A DNA stretch of 5,508 bases from NCBI GenBank assembly GCA_009840695.1, contig VXNG01000072.1:1-5508 (forward strand). The letters run 5' to 3'. Below the pieces are notes generated by a model. That model did no database searches and had not been told where the DNA came from. It saw only the letters and a program-made list of their open reading frames with translations. This stretch comes from Acidimicrobiaceae bacterium (lineage in GTDB: Bacteria > Actinomycetota > Acidimicrobiia > Acidimicrobiales > Aldehydirespiratoraceae). A program made the position numbers and the translations under genes. Shown here piece by piece: positions 1 to 4,785 of the stretch (position 1 is its first letter; every line of letters begins with the position of its first letter).

Positions 1-890
1 ACGCCCGCCGGCTTCCCGCCGAGCCCGGCGAGCTGGCCGACACCCTGGAGTCCACCACCGTGTTCGGACGGGTCGACCCTCACCAGAAGCGGGCCATGGT
101 TCATGCCCTCCAGTCCCGGGGGAGGACGGTGGCCATGACCGGCGACGGCGTGAACGACGTGCTCGCCCTCAAGGACGCCGACATGGGCATCGCCATGGGC
201 ACCGGATCCTCGGCGGCCCGGGCGGTGGCCCAGCTCGTGCTGCTCGACAACCGCTTCGCCACCCTCCCCCGGGTGCTGGCCGAGGGACGCCGGGTGATCA
301 ACAACATCGAGCGAGTGGCCAACCTGTTCATCACCAAGGCGGCCTACGCGGTGCTGCTCACCCTGCTGATCGGACTGGCCGGCTCGCCGTTCCCGTTCCT
401 GCCCCGCCACCTGACCCTGATCGGCACGTTCTCGGTGGGCGTGCCCGGCTTCTTCCTGGCCCTCGCGCCCAACCACCGCCTGGTCAAGCCCGGCTTCCTG
501 CGCCGAGTGCTGCGCTTCTCGCTGCCGGCGGGGGCGGTGGCCGGTGTGGTGACCTTCGTGCTGTACGAAGTTGTGCGCCGCCTCGACGGCGTGAGCCTGG
601 ACGAGGCCCGCACGTCGGCCACGATGACGCTGCTGGCCATCGGCCTGGTGATCCTGCTGCTGATCAGCCGGCCGCTGAGGCCCTGGAAGGTGGGCCTGGC
701 CGCCTCCATGGCCGCCTCCTACGGCGCGTTCATGGCTCTGCCGACGTTGCGCGAGTTCTTCGAACTGGACGTACCGCCGCTGGGCGGGTGGCTGTGCGTG
801 GCCGGCGCGGTCATCGTCGGCGGCGTGGGTGCGTGGGGCGCGGTCGAACTGCGAAGGCTGATCGACACCGGGCGGGAGGCGTCGACATGA
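1..890 (+). CDS. ctpE: CtpE-like cation-transporting P-type ATPase, C-terminal part (5' truncated by window)
   Basis: Membrane pump that uses ATP and a phospho-aspartate intermediate to move a cation. The frame is open from base 3 to the TGA at 888-890, giving about 295 visible residues; the actuator domain, DKTGT phosphorylation site and first membrane helices lie upstream of the window. Seen: a VFGRVDPHQK segment and the P-domain hinge GDGVND (bases 141-158), which coordinates Mg2+, then LKDADMGIAMGTGSSAARAVA, typical of P-type ATPases. After it come six hydrophobic stretches, at roughly visible residues 113-127, 137-154, 172-190, 205-221, 229-246 and 262-281, matching M5-M10 of P2-type pumps. 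The wording around RRVINNIERVANLFITK and FFLALAPN resembles actinobacterial CtpE, reported as a Ca2+ transporter in mycobacteria. The ion is inferred, since the residues that select it cannot be fully judged here. The stop overlaps an ATG (ATGA, 887-890). The GTG at base 60 is an internal Val codon, not the start. Confidence 0.88.
   Translation, partial: ARRLPAEPGELADTLESTTVFGRVDPHQKRAMVHALQSRGRTVAMTGDGVNDVLALKDADMGIAMGTGSSAARAVAQLVLLDNRFATLPRVLAEGRRVINNIERVANLFITKAAYAVLLTLLIGLAGSPFPFLPRHLTLIGTFSVGVPGFFLALAPNHRLVKPGFLRRVLRFSLPAGAVAGVVTFVLYEVVRRLDGVSLDEARTSATMTLLAIGLVILLLISRPLRPWKVGLAASMAASYGAFMALPTLREFFELDVPPLGGWLCVAGAVIVGGVGAWGAVELRRLIDTGREAST
874..879 (+). promoter_or_regulatory. Shine-Dalgarno-like GGGAGG before the ATG at 887
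   Basis: GGGAGG sits 7 nt upstream of the ATG at 887, inside the last codons of the ATPase gene. It is better spaced than the site before the annotated SDR start at 934, so ribosomes may well initiate at 887 and read the 16-codon mini-ORF. Confidence 0.4.
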
Positions 891-899
891 GCCACGACG
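878..899 (+). repeat. 22-bp perfect direct repeat, copy 1
   Basis: The 22 bases here are identical to 925-946, offset by 47 bp. The copy spans the end of the ATPase gene and includes GGCGTCGAC, an ATGA stop/start overlap and the codons for Met-Ser-His-Asp. Because 47 is not a multiple of 3, the two ATG codons are in different frames. Confidence 0.95.
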
Positions 900-937
900 A
901 TCCGGCACGCGCTCAAAGGAGCGGGGCGTCGACATGA
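887..937 (+). CDS. Possible 16-residue mini-ORF between the ATPase and the SDR-like gene
   Basis: ATG at 887 overlaps the ATPase stop (ATGA). It reads MSHDDPARAQRSGAST and stops with a TGA at 935-937, which itself overlaps the ATG of the next gene (ATGA, 934-937). GGGAGG lies 7 nt upstream of the start. The first four residues equal those of the following SDR-like protein because both starts lie in the 22-bp repeat. It could be a translated coupling relay, or simply the remnant of a duplicated start region. No known peptide family is recognised. It has no hydrophobic stretch, and a function for the peptide itself is doubtful. Confidence 0.3.
   Translation: MSHDDPARAQRSGAST
915..921 (+). promoter_or_regulatory. 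Shine-Dalgarno-like AAAGGAG before the start at 934
   Basis: AAAGGAG is a good match to the anti-SD complement, but 12 nt separate it from the ATG at 934, longer than ideal. It lies in the unique segment between the two copies of the 22-bp repeat. Confidence 0.5.
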
Positions 938-946
938 GCCACGACG
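925..946 (+). repeat. 22-bp perfect direct repeat, copy 2
   Basis: Second copy of the 22-bp sequence at 878-899. It contains the ATG at 934 used for the SDR-like gene. The 25 bp between the copies (900-924) are unique and show no convincing similarity to either flank. Confidence 0.95.
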
Positions 947-1602
947 TGGTGGTTGTCGGCGGCGGCGATCCCGCTGCCGCATTGGCCGCCGAGCTGTCGG
1001 GGGACGTGCTGATTGCGACCCCGGAGCCGGCCGATGTCGACGACGGCTTCGTGGACCGGCTGATCCGCTCCGACGGCACTGCGATCGAAGGTCTCGACCT
1101 GGTGGTTCACGCTCTCTATCCGGAGCAGAGCCGGACCCCGACCCCCATCGAGGAGATGGCCGCCGACAATTGGGCTGCAGCCTGCGACGACCCGCTGGAG
1201 GCGGCCATACGGGTGGCCCGGGGCGCCCACCGGCATCTGGCCGCCCGGAACGGGACGATCGTGGTCTGCGTGCCGCTGGTGGGCGCGGCCGGCGCCGCCA
1301 ACCTAGTGGCGCTGTCGGCGCTGGCCGAGGGGCTGCGGGTCCTGGCCCGGTCACTGGCCCGCAGCTGGGGATCCGACCAGATCCGGGCACATGCCGTGAC
1401 CCTGCATCCCTCGATGTTCCTGTCGCCTGAGCACACCGCGGCAGCCGTTGAAGCGACCTCCCTGCACGATCCTGCGCTGGGCCGCCTGCCGTCGGCGCCC
1501 GAGATCGCCGCGGTGATCGACGCCCTGGCCGACGGCCGGACTACCGCGGGCCTCACGGGCGCGTCGCTGGTGATGGACGGCGGCACCTGGATGGCCGGAT
1601 GA
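934..1602 (+). CDS. Degenerate SDR-fold protein, probable pseudoenzyme
   Basis: A 222-residue protein with a short-chain dehydrogenase/reductase layout but without its active-site signatures. Seen: the N-terminal strand is followed by VVGGGDPAAALA (residues 7-18) instead of TGxxxGIG. Aligning RSLARSWG (139-146) with KSLAREWG of the next gene puts the catalytic Tyr at Leu127, Lys at Ala131 and Ser near Pro114. The SDR C-terminus is kept: ALGRLPSAPEIAAVIDALAD, then LTGASLVMDGG. The stretch between the first strand and VVHAL is about 18 residues shorter than in the neighbour, and the acidic CDVTD turn is missing. By SDR family knowledge it should bind NAD(P) poorly and not catalyse hydride transfer. 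The ATGA overlap with an intact-looking SDR (1599-1602) suggests a partner or structural subunit, which is inference. Start: ATG at 934, with AAAGGAG upstream and ATGA coupling. It could instead be a divergent enzyme with other chemistry. Confidence 0.82.
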   Translation: MSHDVVVVGGGDPAAALAAELSGDVLIATPEPADVDDGFVDRLIRSDGTAIEGLDLVVHALYPEQSRTPTPIEEMAADNWAAACDDPLEAAIRVARGAHRHLAARNGTIVVCVPLVGAAGAANLVALSALAEGLRVLARSLARSWGSDQIRAHAVTLHPSMFLSPEHTAAAVEATSLHDPALGRLPSAPEIAAVIDALADGRTTAGLTGASLVMDGGTWMAG

Positions 1603-2393
1603 CCGGGGAAGGCACGGCCGGGACGCCGGCGGGCGGGGTGCTCGAGGGTCAAGTGGCGATCGTCACCGGGGCCGGGCAGGGCATCGGGGCCGGGATCGCC
1701 ACCGCGCTGGCCGCCGCGGGGGCGGCAGTGGTGATCGCCGCCCGGAGGGCCGCCAACGGCGAGCCCGCCGCCGAGTCGATCAGAGCCTCAGGCCATGAGG
1801 CCGTCTTCGTGCGATGCGACGTCACCGACGTCTCAGACGTGGACGCCACCGTGGCCGAGGCGGTGGGCCGCTTCGGAGGGCTGGACATCATGGTCCACAA
1901 CGCGGTGGCCCACGCGGGACGGCCCGGAGGGGTGCAGTTCACCCGCAGCGACATGATCCGGCCCCAGATCGCCACCGCCACCACCGCCAGCTTCCTCTGC
2001 GCCCGGGCGTCGCTGCCCCACCTGCGCCGGCGACCGGGCACGCTGATCCTGCTCACGTCGCCCGCCGGTGTGGAGGGGTCGGCCAACCTGCCCATCTACG
2101 CCACGGTGAAGGCCACCCAGCGTGGCATCGTCAAGAGCCTGGCCCGGGAGTGGGGCCCCATCGGCGTGCGGGTCAACGCCATCGCCCCGGTGGCCCTCAC
2201 GCCGGCCATGGAAGCGGCCGTGGCCGCCAACCCGGATCTCGAGACCCGCCTCGTCGCCCGCACCCCGCTGGGCCGCCTGGGCGACGCCACCGCCGACATC
2301 GGCCCGGTCGCGGTGTTCCTGGCCTCCGACAGCGCCCGCTACGTCACCGGCCAGACCATCGTCGCCGACGGCGGAGGCTTCCTCGGCCTGTAG
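1599..2393 (+). CDS. Short-chain dehydrogenase/reductase (classical SDR, FabG-like)
   Basis: Predicted cytoplasmic NAD(P)-dependent oxidoreductase acting on a hydroxyl or keto group; the substrate cannot be read from sequence. The 264 residues show TGAGQGIG (23-30) for cofactor binding, CDVTD (73-77), HNAV (90-93) in the NNAG position, catalytic Ser154, Tyr167 and Lys171 (YATVK), RVNAIAP (201-207) and a C-terminal GQTIVADGG. Arg-Arg after the second strand (AARR, 47-50) hints at NADP preference, which is weak evidence. The helix-4 Asn of the catalytic tetrad appears replaced by Ala127 in IATATTASF. The ATG at 1599 overlaps the preceding stop as ATGA, supporting translational coupling. However, GTG at 1638 would give a 251-residue protein starting MLEGQVAIVTGAG, a very usual SDR N-terminus, so the true start is open. 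The C-terminal half resembles the upstream degenerate SDR, suggesting an ancient duplication or a co-evolved pair. Confidence 0.93.
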   Translation: MTGEGTAGTPAGGVLEGQVAIVTGAGQGIGAGIATALAAAGAAVVIAARRAANGEPAAESIRASGHEAVFVRCDVTDVSDVDATVAEAVGRFGGLDIMVHNAVAHAGRPGGVQFTRSDMIRPQIATATTASFLCARASLPHLRRRPGTLILLTSPAGVEGSANLPIYATVKATQRGIVKSLAREWGPIGVRVNAIAPVALTPAMEAAVAANPDLETRLVARTPLGRLGDATADIGPVAVFLASDSARYVTGQTIVADGGGFLGL

Positions 2394-2396
2394 GAA

Positions 2397-2440
2397 GCCC
2401 GGTTACGCGGCGGTGCCCTCGAAGCGGTGCTAGACCGGGC
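2397..2440 (+). repeat. 7-bp inverted repeat in the gap before the lipid kinase
   Basis: GCCCGGT (2397-2403) and ACCGGGC (2434-2440) are exact reverse complements separated by 30 bases, ending 3 bases before the GTG start at 2444. There is no T-run, so it is not an intrinsic terminator. It could fold in mRNA near the ribosome entry site, but such stems are common in GC-rich DNA. Confidence 0.4.
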
Positions 2441-2443
2441 GGC

Positions 2444-3322
2444 GTGGGCGAAGTCCACTTGCTGGTAAGCCCCCGGGGGGGCCGGGGTCGGGCCGCGGCG
2501 GCCGGCCCGGTCGTTCGCCGGGTGATAGAGGAGGCCGGCCACACGCCGGTGGACATCAGCGGAGCCTCCGCGAAGGAAACGGCCGAGGCGGCTAAGGCTG
2601 TGGTGGCCGCCGGCGCGGAGCGGCTGATCGCGGTGGGCGGCGACGGAACCATCCACCTGGCTGTCCAGGGTGTGGCCGGCACCGATGCGGCCCTGGGCAT
2701 AGTGCCCGCGGGCACCGGCAACGACTTCGCCCGGGCGTTCGGACTGTTCGGCCTAAGCGTCGAGGAGGCCACTGCCGCCGCGCTGGGACCGACCCGGCCG
2801 GTGGACGCCATCCGGACCGACCGGCAGAGGTGGGTGATGTTGAGCGTCACCGGCGGTTTCAGCGTCGATGTCAACGTCCGGGCCGACCGGATGCGCTTCC
2901 CGAAGGGGCCGAGCCGCTACACGGTGGCGACGCTGCTGACCATGCCGGGGCTGCGGCACAGAGAACTCGCCGTCACCGTCGACGGGCAGCGCTCAGAGTT
3001 GCGCAGCGCCCTGTTCGCGGTGAACAACACGAGGACCTTCGGGGGCGGCATGGCCATCTGCCCCGACGCCGACCCCGCCGACGGCCTGATCGACGTGTGC
3101 GCGGTGGGCCCGGCCAGCCGGACCACCATGCTGCGCCTGCTGCCCAAGGTGTTCGAGGGCGACCACGTCGGCCATCGCCACGTTCACATGATGCGGGGGC
3201 GCACCGTCACCATCGAGGGCGAGCCCATGGACCTGGTTGGTGACGGGGAGGAGTTCGGCCCTGCGCCGATCACTCTGGAGGCCGTGCCCGGCGCCCTCCA
3301 GGTCGCAGCCGGCAGTCTCTGA
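2444..3322 (+). CDS. Diacylglycerol/lipid kinase family protein (DagK/YegS-like)
   Basis: Predicted ATP-dependent kinase that phosphorylates a lipid hydroxyl, classically diacylglycerol to phosphatidic acid, at the inner face of the membrane. 292 residues, normal for the family. Seen: an N-terminal strand and loop LLVSPRGGRGR (6-16), GGDGT (65-69) for nucleotide binding, PAGTGNDFARAFG (88-100), NNTRTFGGGMAICPDADPAD (194-213) and, near the C-terminus, DGEEFGPAPI (267-276) followed by PGALQV. The first loop has Ser9 where the family usually has Asn (NPxxG). The start chosen is GTG at 2444 because it places the first strand right at the N-terminus; no strong Shine-Dalgarno is visible. The same frame is open far upstream into the SDR gene, but that stretch is Arg/Pro/His-rich shadow translation. 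It follows the SDR gene by 50 bp and is probably co-transcribed. The lipid substrate (DAG, sphingoid base or glycolipid precursor) is not determined. Confidence 0.9.
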   Translation: MGEVHLLVSPRGGRGRAAAAGPVVRRVIEEAGHTPVDISGASAKETAEAAKAVVAAGAERLIAVGGDGTIHLAVQGVAGTDAALGIVPAGTGNDFARAFGLFGLSVEEATAAALGPTRPVDAIRTDRQRWVMLSVTGGFSVDVNVRADRMRFPKGPSRYTVATLLTMPGLRHRELAVTVDGQRSELRSALFAVNNTRTFGGGMAICPDADPADGLIDVCAVGPASRTTMLRLLPKVFEGDHVGHRHVHMMRGRTVTIEGEPMDLVGDGEEFGPAPITLEAVPGALQVAAGSL

Positions 3323-3325
3323 CCC

Positions 3326-4072
3326 TCAACCTCGAGCTAAGACTCCCAGCAACTCGTCGGCAAAGTCGGGGCGGCAGATGACCAGCCCGGGCGTGTGCGG
3401 GCGTGGGTTGTTGAACCGCAGCGGCGAGCCGTCGGCGCTCGAGGCGTGCAAGCCGGCCGCCAGGGCCACCGCCGCCGGCGCGCACGCGTCCCACTCGTAG
3501 AGACCGCCGGCGTGAACGTAGGCGTCCATCTCGCCCCGCACCACCGCCATCGCCTTGACCCCTGCGGAGCCCATGGTCACCACCTCGGCATCGAGGCGCT
3601 GAGCCAGCATGCGGCCGTCGCTGTAGCCCCGCGACCTGGCCACCACCACCCGGCGGCGCCCGACCCGGCACATGGTGGGCTCCGGCGGTGGATCGGTCGT
3701 GAAGGTAGTCGCCCAGGCGGGCACGGCCACCGCGCCCGCGGTCGGGACACCTCGCTCGCACAGTGCCACATGCACCGACCACGCCCCGGTCACGCCGAAG
3801 TCGTAGGAGCCGTCGAGCGGGTCGATGATCCAGACCCGCTCGGCGCCGAGCCGCCGACGCCGATCGTCCCGGCCCTCCTCCGACAGCACGGCGTCACCGG
3901 GCCGCTGGCGGGCCAGTTCCTGGGTGAGGAACTCGTGGGCTTGCCGGTCGCCGGCGTCCTCCAAGCCCCAGCCCTGCGGTGCCGACGGGTCGTGTAGCAG
4001 CTCGATCAGCCGCTGGCCGCACTCGTGGGCCAGCCGCGCCGCCAGGGCGTGATCGTCTCCGCCGGTGTTCAC
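3326..4072 (-). CDS. cysQ: CysQ-like 3'(2'),5'-bisphosphate nucleotidase / inositol-monophosphatase family
   Basis: Mg2+-dependent phosphatase of the IMPase superfamily. CysQ members hydrolyse 3'-phosphoadenosine 5'-phosphate from sulfate assimilation, while relatives act on inositol phosphates. The 248-residue product has LSEEG (63-67), WIIDPLDGS (81-89) and WDACAPAAVALAAG (194-207), the three metal- and phosphate-binding motifs in order, with GAWSVHVALCERG (96-108) between. YDF after DPLDGS fits CysQ-like members better than the GTxNF of typical inositol monophosphatases, so the CysQ call is reasonable but not certain. The start is GTG at 4072-4070, 5 bp after the methyltransferase stop, giving an N-terminus (ALAARLAHECGQRLIELL) typical of the family. 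Open frame further upstream is shadow of the methyltransferase. No good Shine-Dalgarno is seen, so translation is probably coupled to the upstream gene. The stop lies 3 bp from the stop of the convergent lipid kinase. Confidence 0.85.
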   Translation of the reverse strand: MNTGGDDHALAARLAHECGQRLIELLHDPSAPQGWGLEDAGDRQAHEFLTQELARQRPGDAVLSEEGRDDRRRRLGAERVWIIDPLDGSYDFGVTGAWSVHVALCERGVPTAGAVAVPAWATTFTTDPPPEPTMCRVGRRRVVVARSRGYSDGRMLAQRLDAEVVTMGSAGVKAMAVVRGEMDAYVHAGGLYEWDACAPAAVALAAGLHASSADGSPLRFNNPRPHTPGLVICRPDFADELLGVLARG

Positions 4073-4077
4073 ACGTC

Positions 4078-4671
4078 TTACGGCCGGCGGTGGACCGTCA
4101 CCGCGTAGCTGCCGCCGTCGAAGGGCTCGCGGTCCCAGGTGGTCCAGCGGTGCTCCAGCTCCAGGCCGGCGCGGGCCGCGAACCGGTCGTAGTCGGCAAA
4201 GGTCAGCGGGCTCAGCCCCAGGCGGAAACCAGCCACCAGCCGCCCGCCCGGGCCCAGGTGCCGAGCCATGTTGGCCACGATCGCCGCCTCGGTGCCGACC
4301 TCCACGAACACCATCACGTTGCCCGCCAGCACGATCAGGTCGAACTCTCGCCTCCCTCCAGCCGCGCCAGGCGCAGTGATCTCCACATCGGTGAGGTCGC
4401 CCAGGATCCAAGGCACATGCGGGGCCTTGCTGCGCGCCTCGTCCAGCATGCGAGCGTCCAGGTCCACGCCCACCACGTCGATGCCCCGGCGGTCGAGCTC
4501 GATGGCGACCCGTCCTGTGCCGCAGCCGGCATCCAGCACCGATCCCGGCTCGAACCAGCTCACCAGGTCGGCCTCGCCGTGGACCCACTCCCCCCGCTCC
4601 TCCATGCGCCGCCAACGGTCGTCGTAGACATCGCTCCGGGCCGCCCCGCCGATCTCCCACCAACGACTCAT
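4078..4671 (-). CDS. Class I SAM-dependent methyltransferase
   Basis: Predicted soluble methyltransferase transferring a methyl group from S-adenosylmethionine; the substrate is unknown. 197 residues, the compact size of small Rossmann-fold methyltransferases. Seen: motif I VLDAGCGTG (45-53), the post-I acidic strand VVGVDLD (66-72), ILGDLTD (89-95) at motif II, FDLIVLAGNVMVF (110-122) and PGGRLVAGF (141-149) at the later strands, and a C-terminal AVTVHRRP strand. The start chosen is ATG at 4671-4669 (MSRWWEIG); longer open frame upstream crosses the divergent intergenic region and the start of the monooxygenase gene. No clear Shine-Dalgarno precedes the ATG, but a TAGGGT -10-like hexamer lies 7 nt before it, so a leaderless transcript is possible. 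The phosphatase gene follows after 5 bp, suggesting a two-gene operon. Confidence 0.88.
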   Translation of the reverse strand: MSRWWEIGGAARSDVYDDRWRRMEERGEWVHGEADLVSWFEPGSVLDAGCGTGRVAIELDRRGIDVVGVDLDARMLDEARSKAPHVPWILGDLTDVEITAPGAAGGRREFDLIVLAGNVMVFVEVGTEAAIVANMARHLGPGGRLVAGFRLGLSPLTFADYDRFAARAGLELEHRWTTWDREPFDGGSYAVTVHRRP

Positions 4672-4678
4672 CCCGCCG

Positions 4679-4684
4679 ACCCTA
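4679..4684 (-). promoter_or_regulatory. Possible -10 hexamer TAGGGT for the methyltransferase operon
   Basis: On the minus strand TAGGGT fits the TAnnnT pattern of actinobacterial -10 boxes and ends 7 nt before the ATG at 4671. Transcription would then start at or next to the start codon (leaderless), which agrees with the lack of a Shine-Dalgarno. The -35 region is weak. Confidence 0.3.
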
Positions 4685-4703
4685 ACCGGGGCCCTAACCG
4701 GGC
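4680..4703. repeat. 12-bp tandem repeat, two copies plus a degenerate third
   Basis: CCCTAACCGGGG (4680-4691) is followed directly by CCCTAACCGGGC (4692-4703), 11 of 12 bases equal. The next 12 bases in overlapping register (4703-4714) match at about 8 positions. The repeat overlaps the presumed promoter of the methyltransferase operon and could be an operator array or just slipped GC-rich sequence. Confidence 0.8.
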
Positions 4704-4734
4704 CCGACCCGGCCCCAGCACCGCCGTCGTCCGT

Positions 4735-4740
4735 TAGCCT
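4735..4740 (+). promoter_or_regulatory. Possible -10 hexamer TAGCCT for the monooxygenase gene
   Basis: TAGCCT fits TAnnnT and lies 45 bp upstream of the ATG at 4786, leaving a short leader that contains the Shine-Dalgarno. No good -35 box is visible at the usual spacing, so this is a weak call. Confidence 0.25.
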
Positions 4741-4775
4741 CAGCACCGACAGCCGCAACTGCCTGCCATTCACCC

Positions 4776-4780
4776 AGGAG
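4776..4780 (+). promoter_or_regulatory. Shine-Dalgarno AGGAG of the monooxygenase gene
   Basis: AGGAG lies 5 nt before the ATG at 4786 (CAGGAGAGTCC-ATG). It fixes the start of the luciferase-like gene and is the clearest ribosome binding site in the window. Confidence 0.8.
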
Positions 4781-4785
4781 AGTCC

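Larger units (their letters stand above)
4672..4785. promoter_or_regulatory. Divergent intergenic region between methyltransferase and monooxygenase genes
   Basis: 114 bp that must hold the promoters of two divergent transcription units. It contains the 12-bp tandem repeat at 4680-4703, a GC palindrome CGGGCCCG (4699-4706), TAGGGT on the minus strand and TAGCCT on the plus strand (4735-4740) as -10-like hexamers, and the Shine-Dalgarno of the monooxygenase gene. No convincing -35 element was found on either strand. Confidence 0.6.

Noticed and set aside
719..1652. Long minus-strand open frames opposite the SDR-like gene
   Set aside because: Arg/Pro/Ser-rich shadow frames expected in GC-rich coding DNA; no motifs seen.
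2397..2440. Inverted repeat as an intrinsic terminator between the SDR and lipid kinase genes
   Set aside because: The loop is 30 bases, the stem is only 7 bp and no T-run follows.
1814..2443. Upstream extension of the lipid kinase reading frame into the SDR gene
   Set aside because: The extension is Arg/Pro/His/Gly-rich out-of-frame translation of the well-supported SDR gene; kinase homology begins only at about 2444.
4073..4663. Upstream extension of the phosphatase frame over the methyltransferase
   Set aside because: It has low-complexity Arg/Gly/Ala composition without motifs, whereas the methyltransferase frame shows motif I and other family signatures.
4680..4703. CCCTAA units as a telomere-like repeat
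   Set aside because: Only two copies, embedded in a 12-bp unit in a bacterial promoter region; the resemblance is coincidental.
3395..4737. Plus-strand open frames opposite the phosphatase and methyltransferase
   Set aside because: Their compositions (Arg, His, Ala, Pro runs) look like antisense shadows and they have no recognisable domain.
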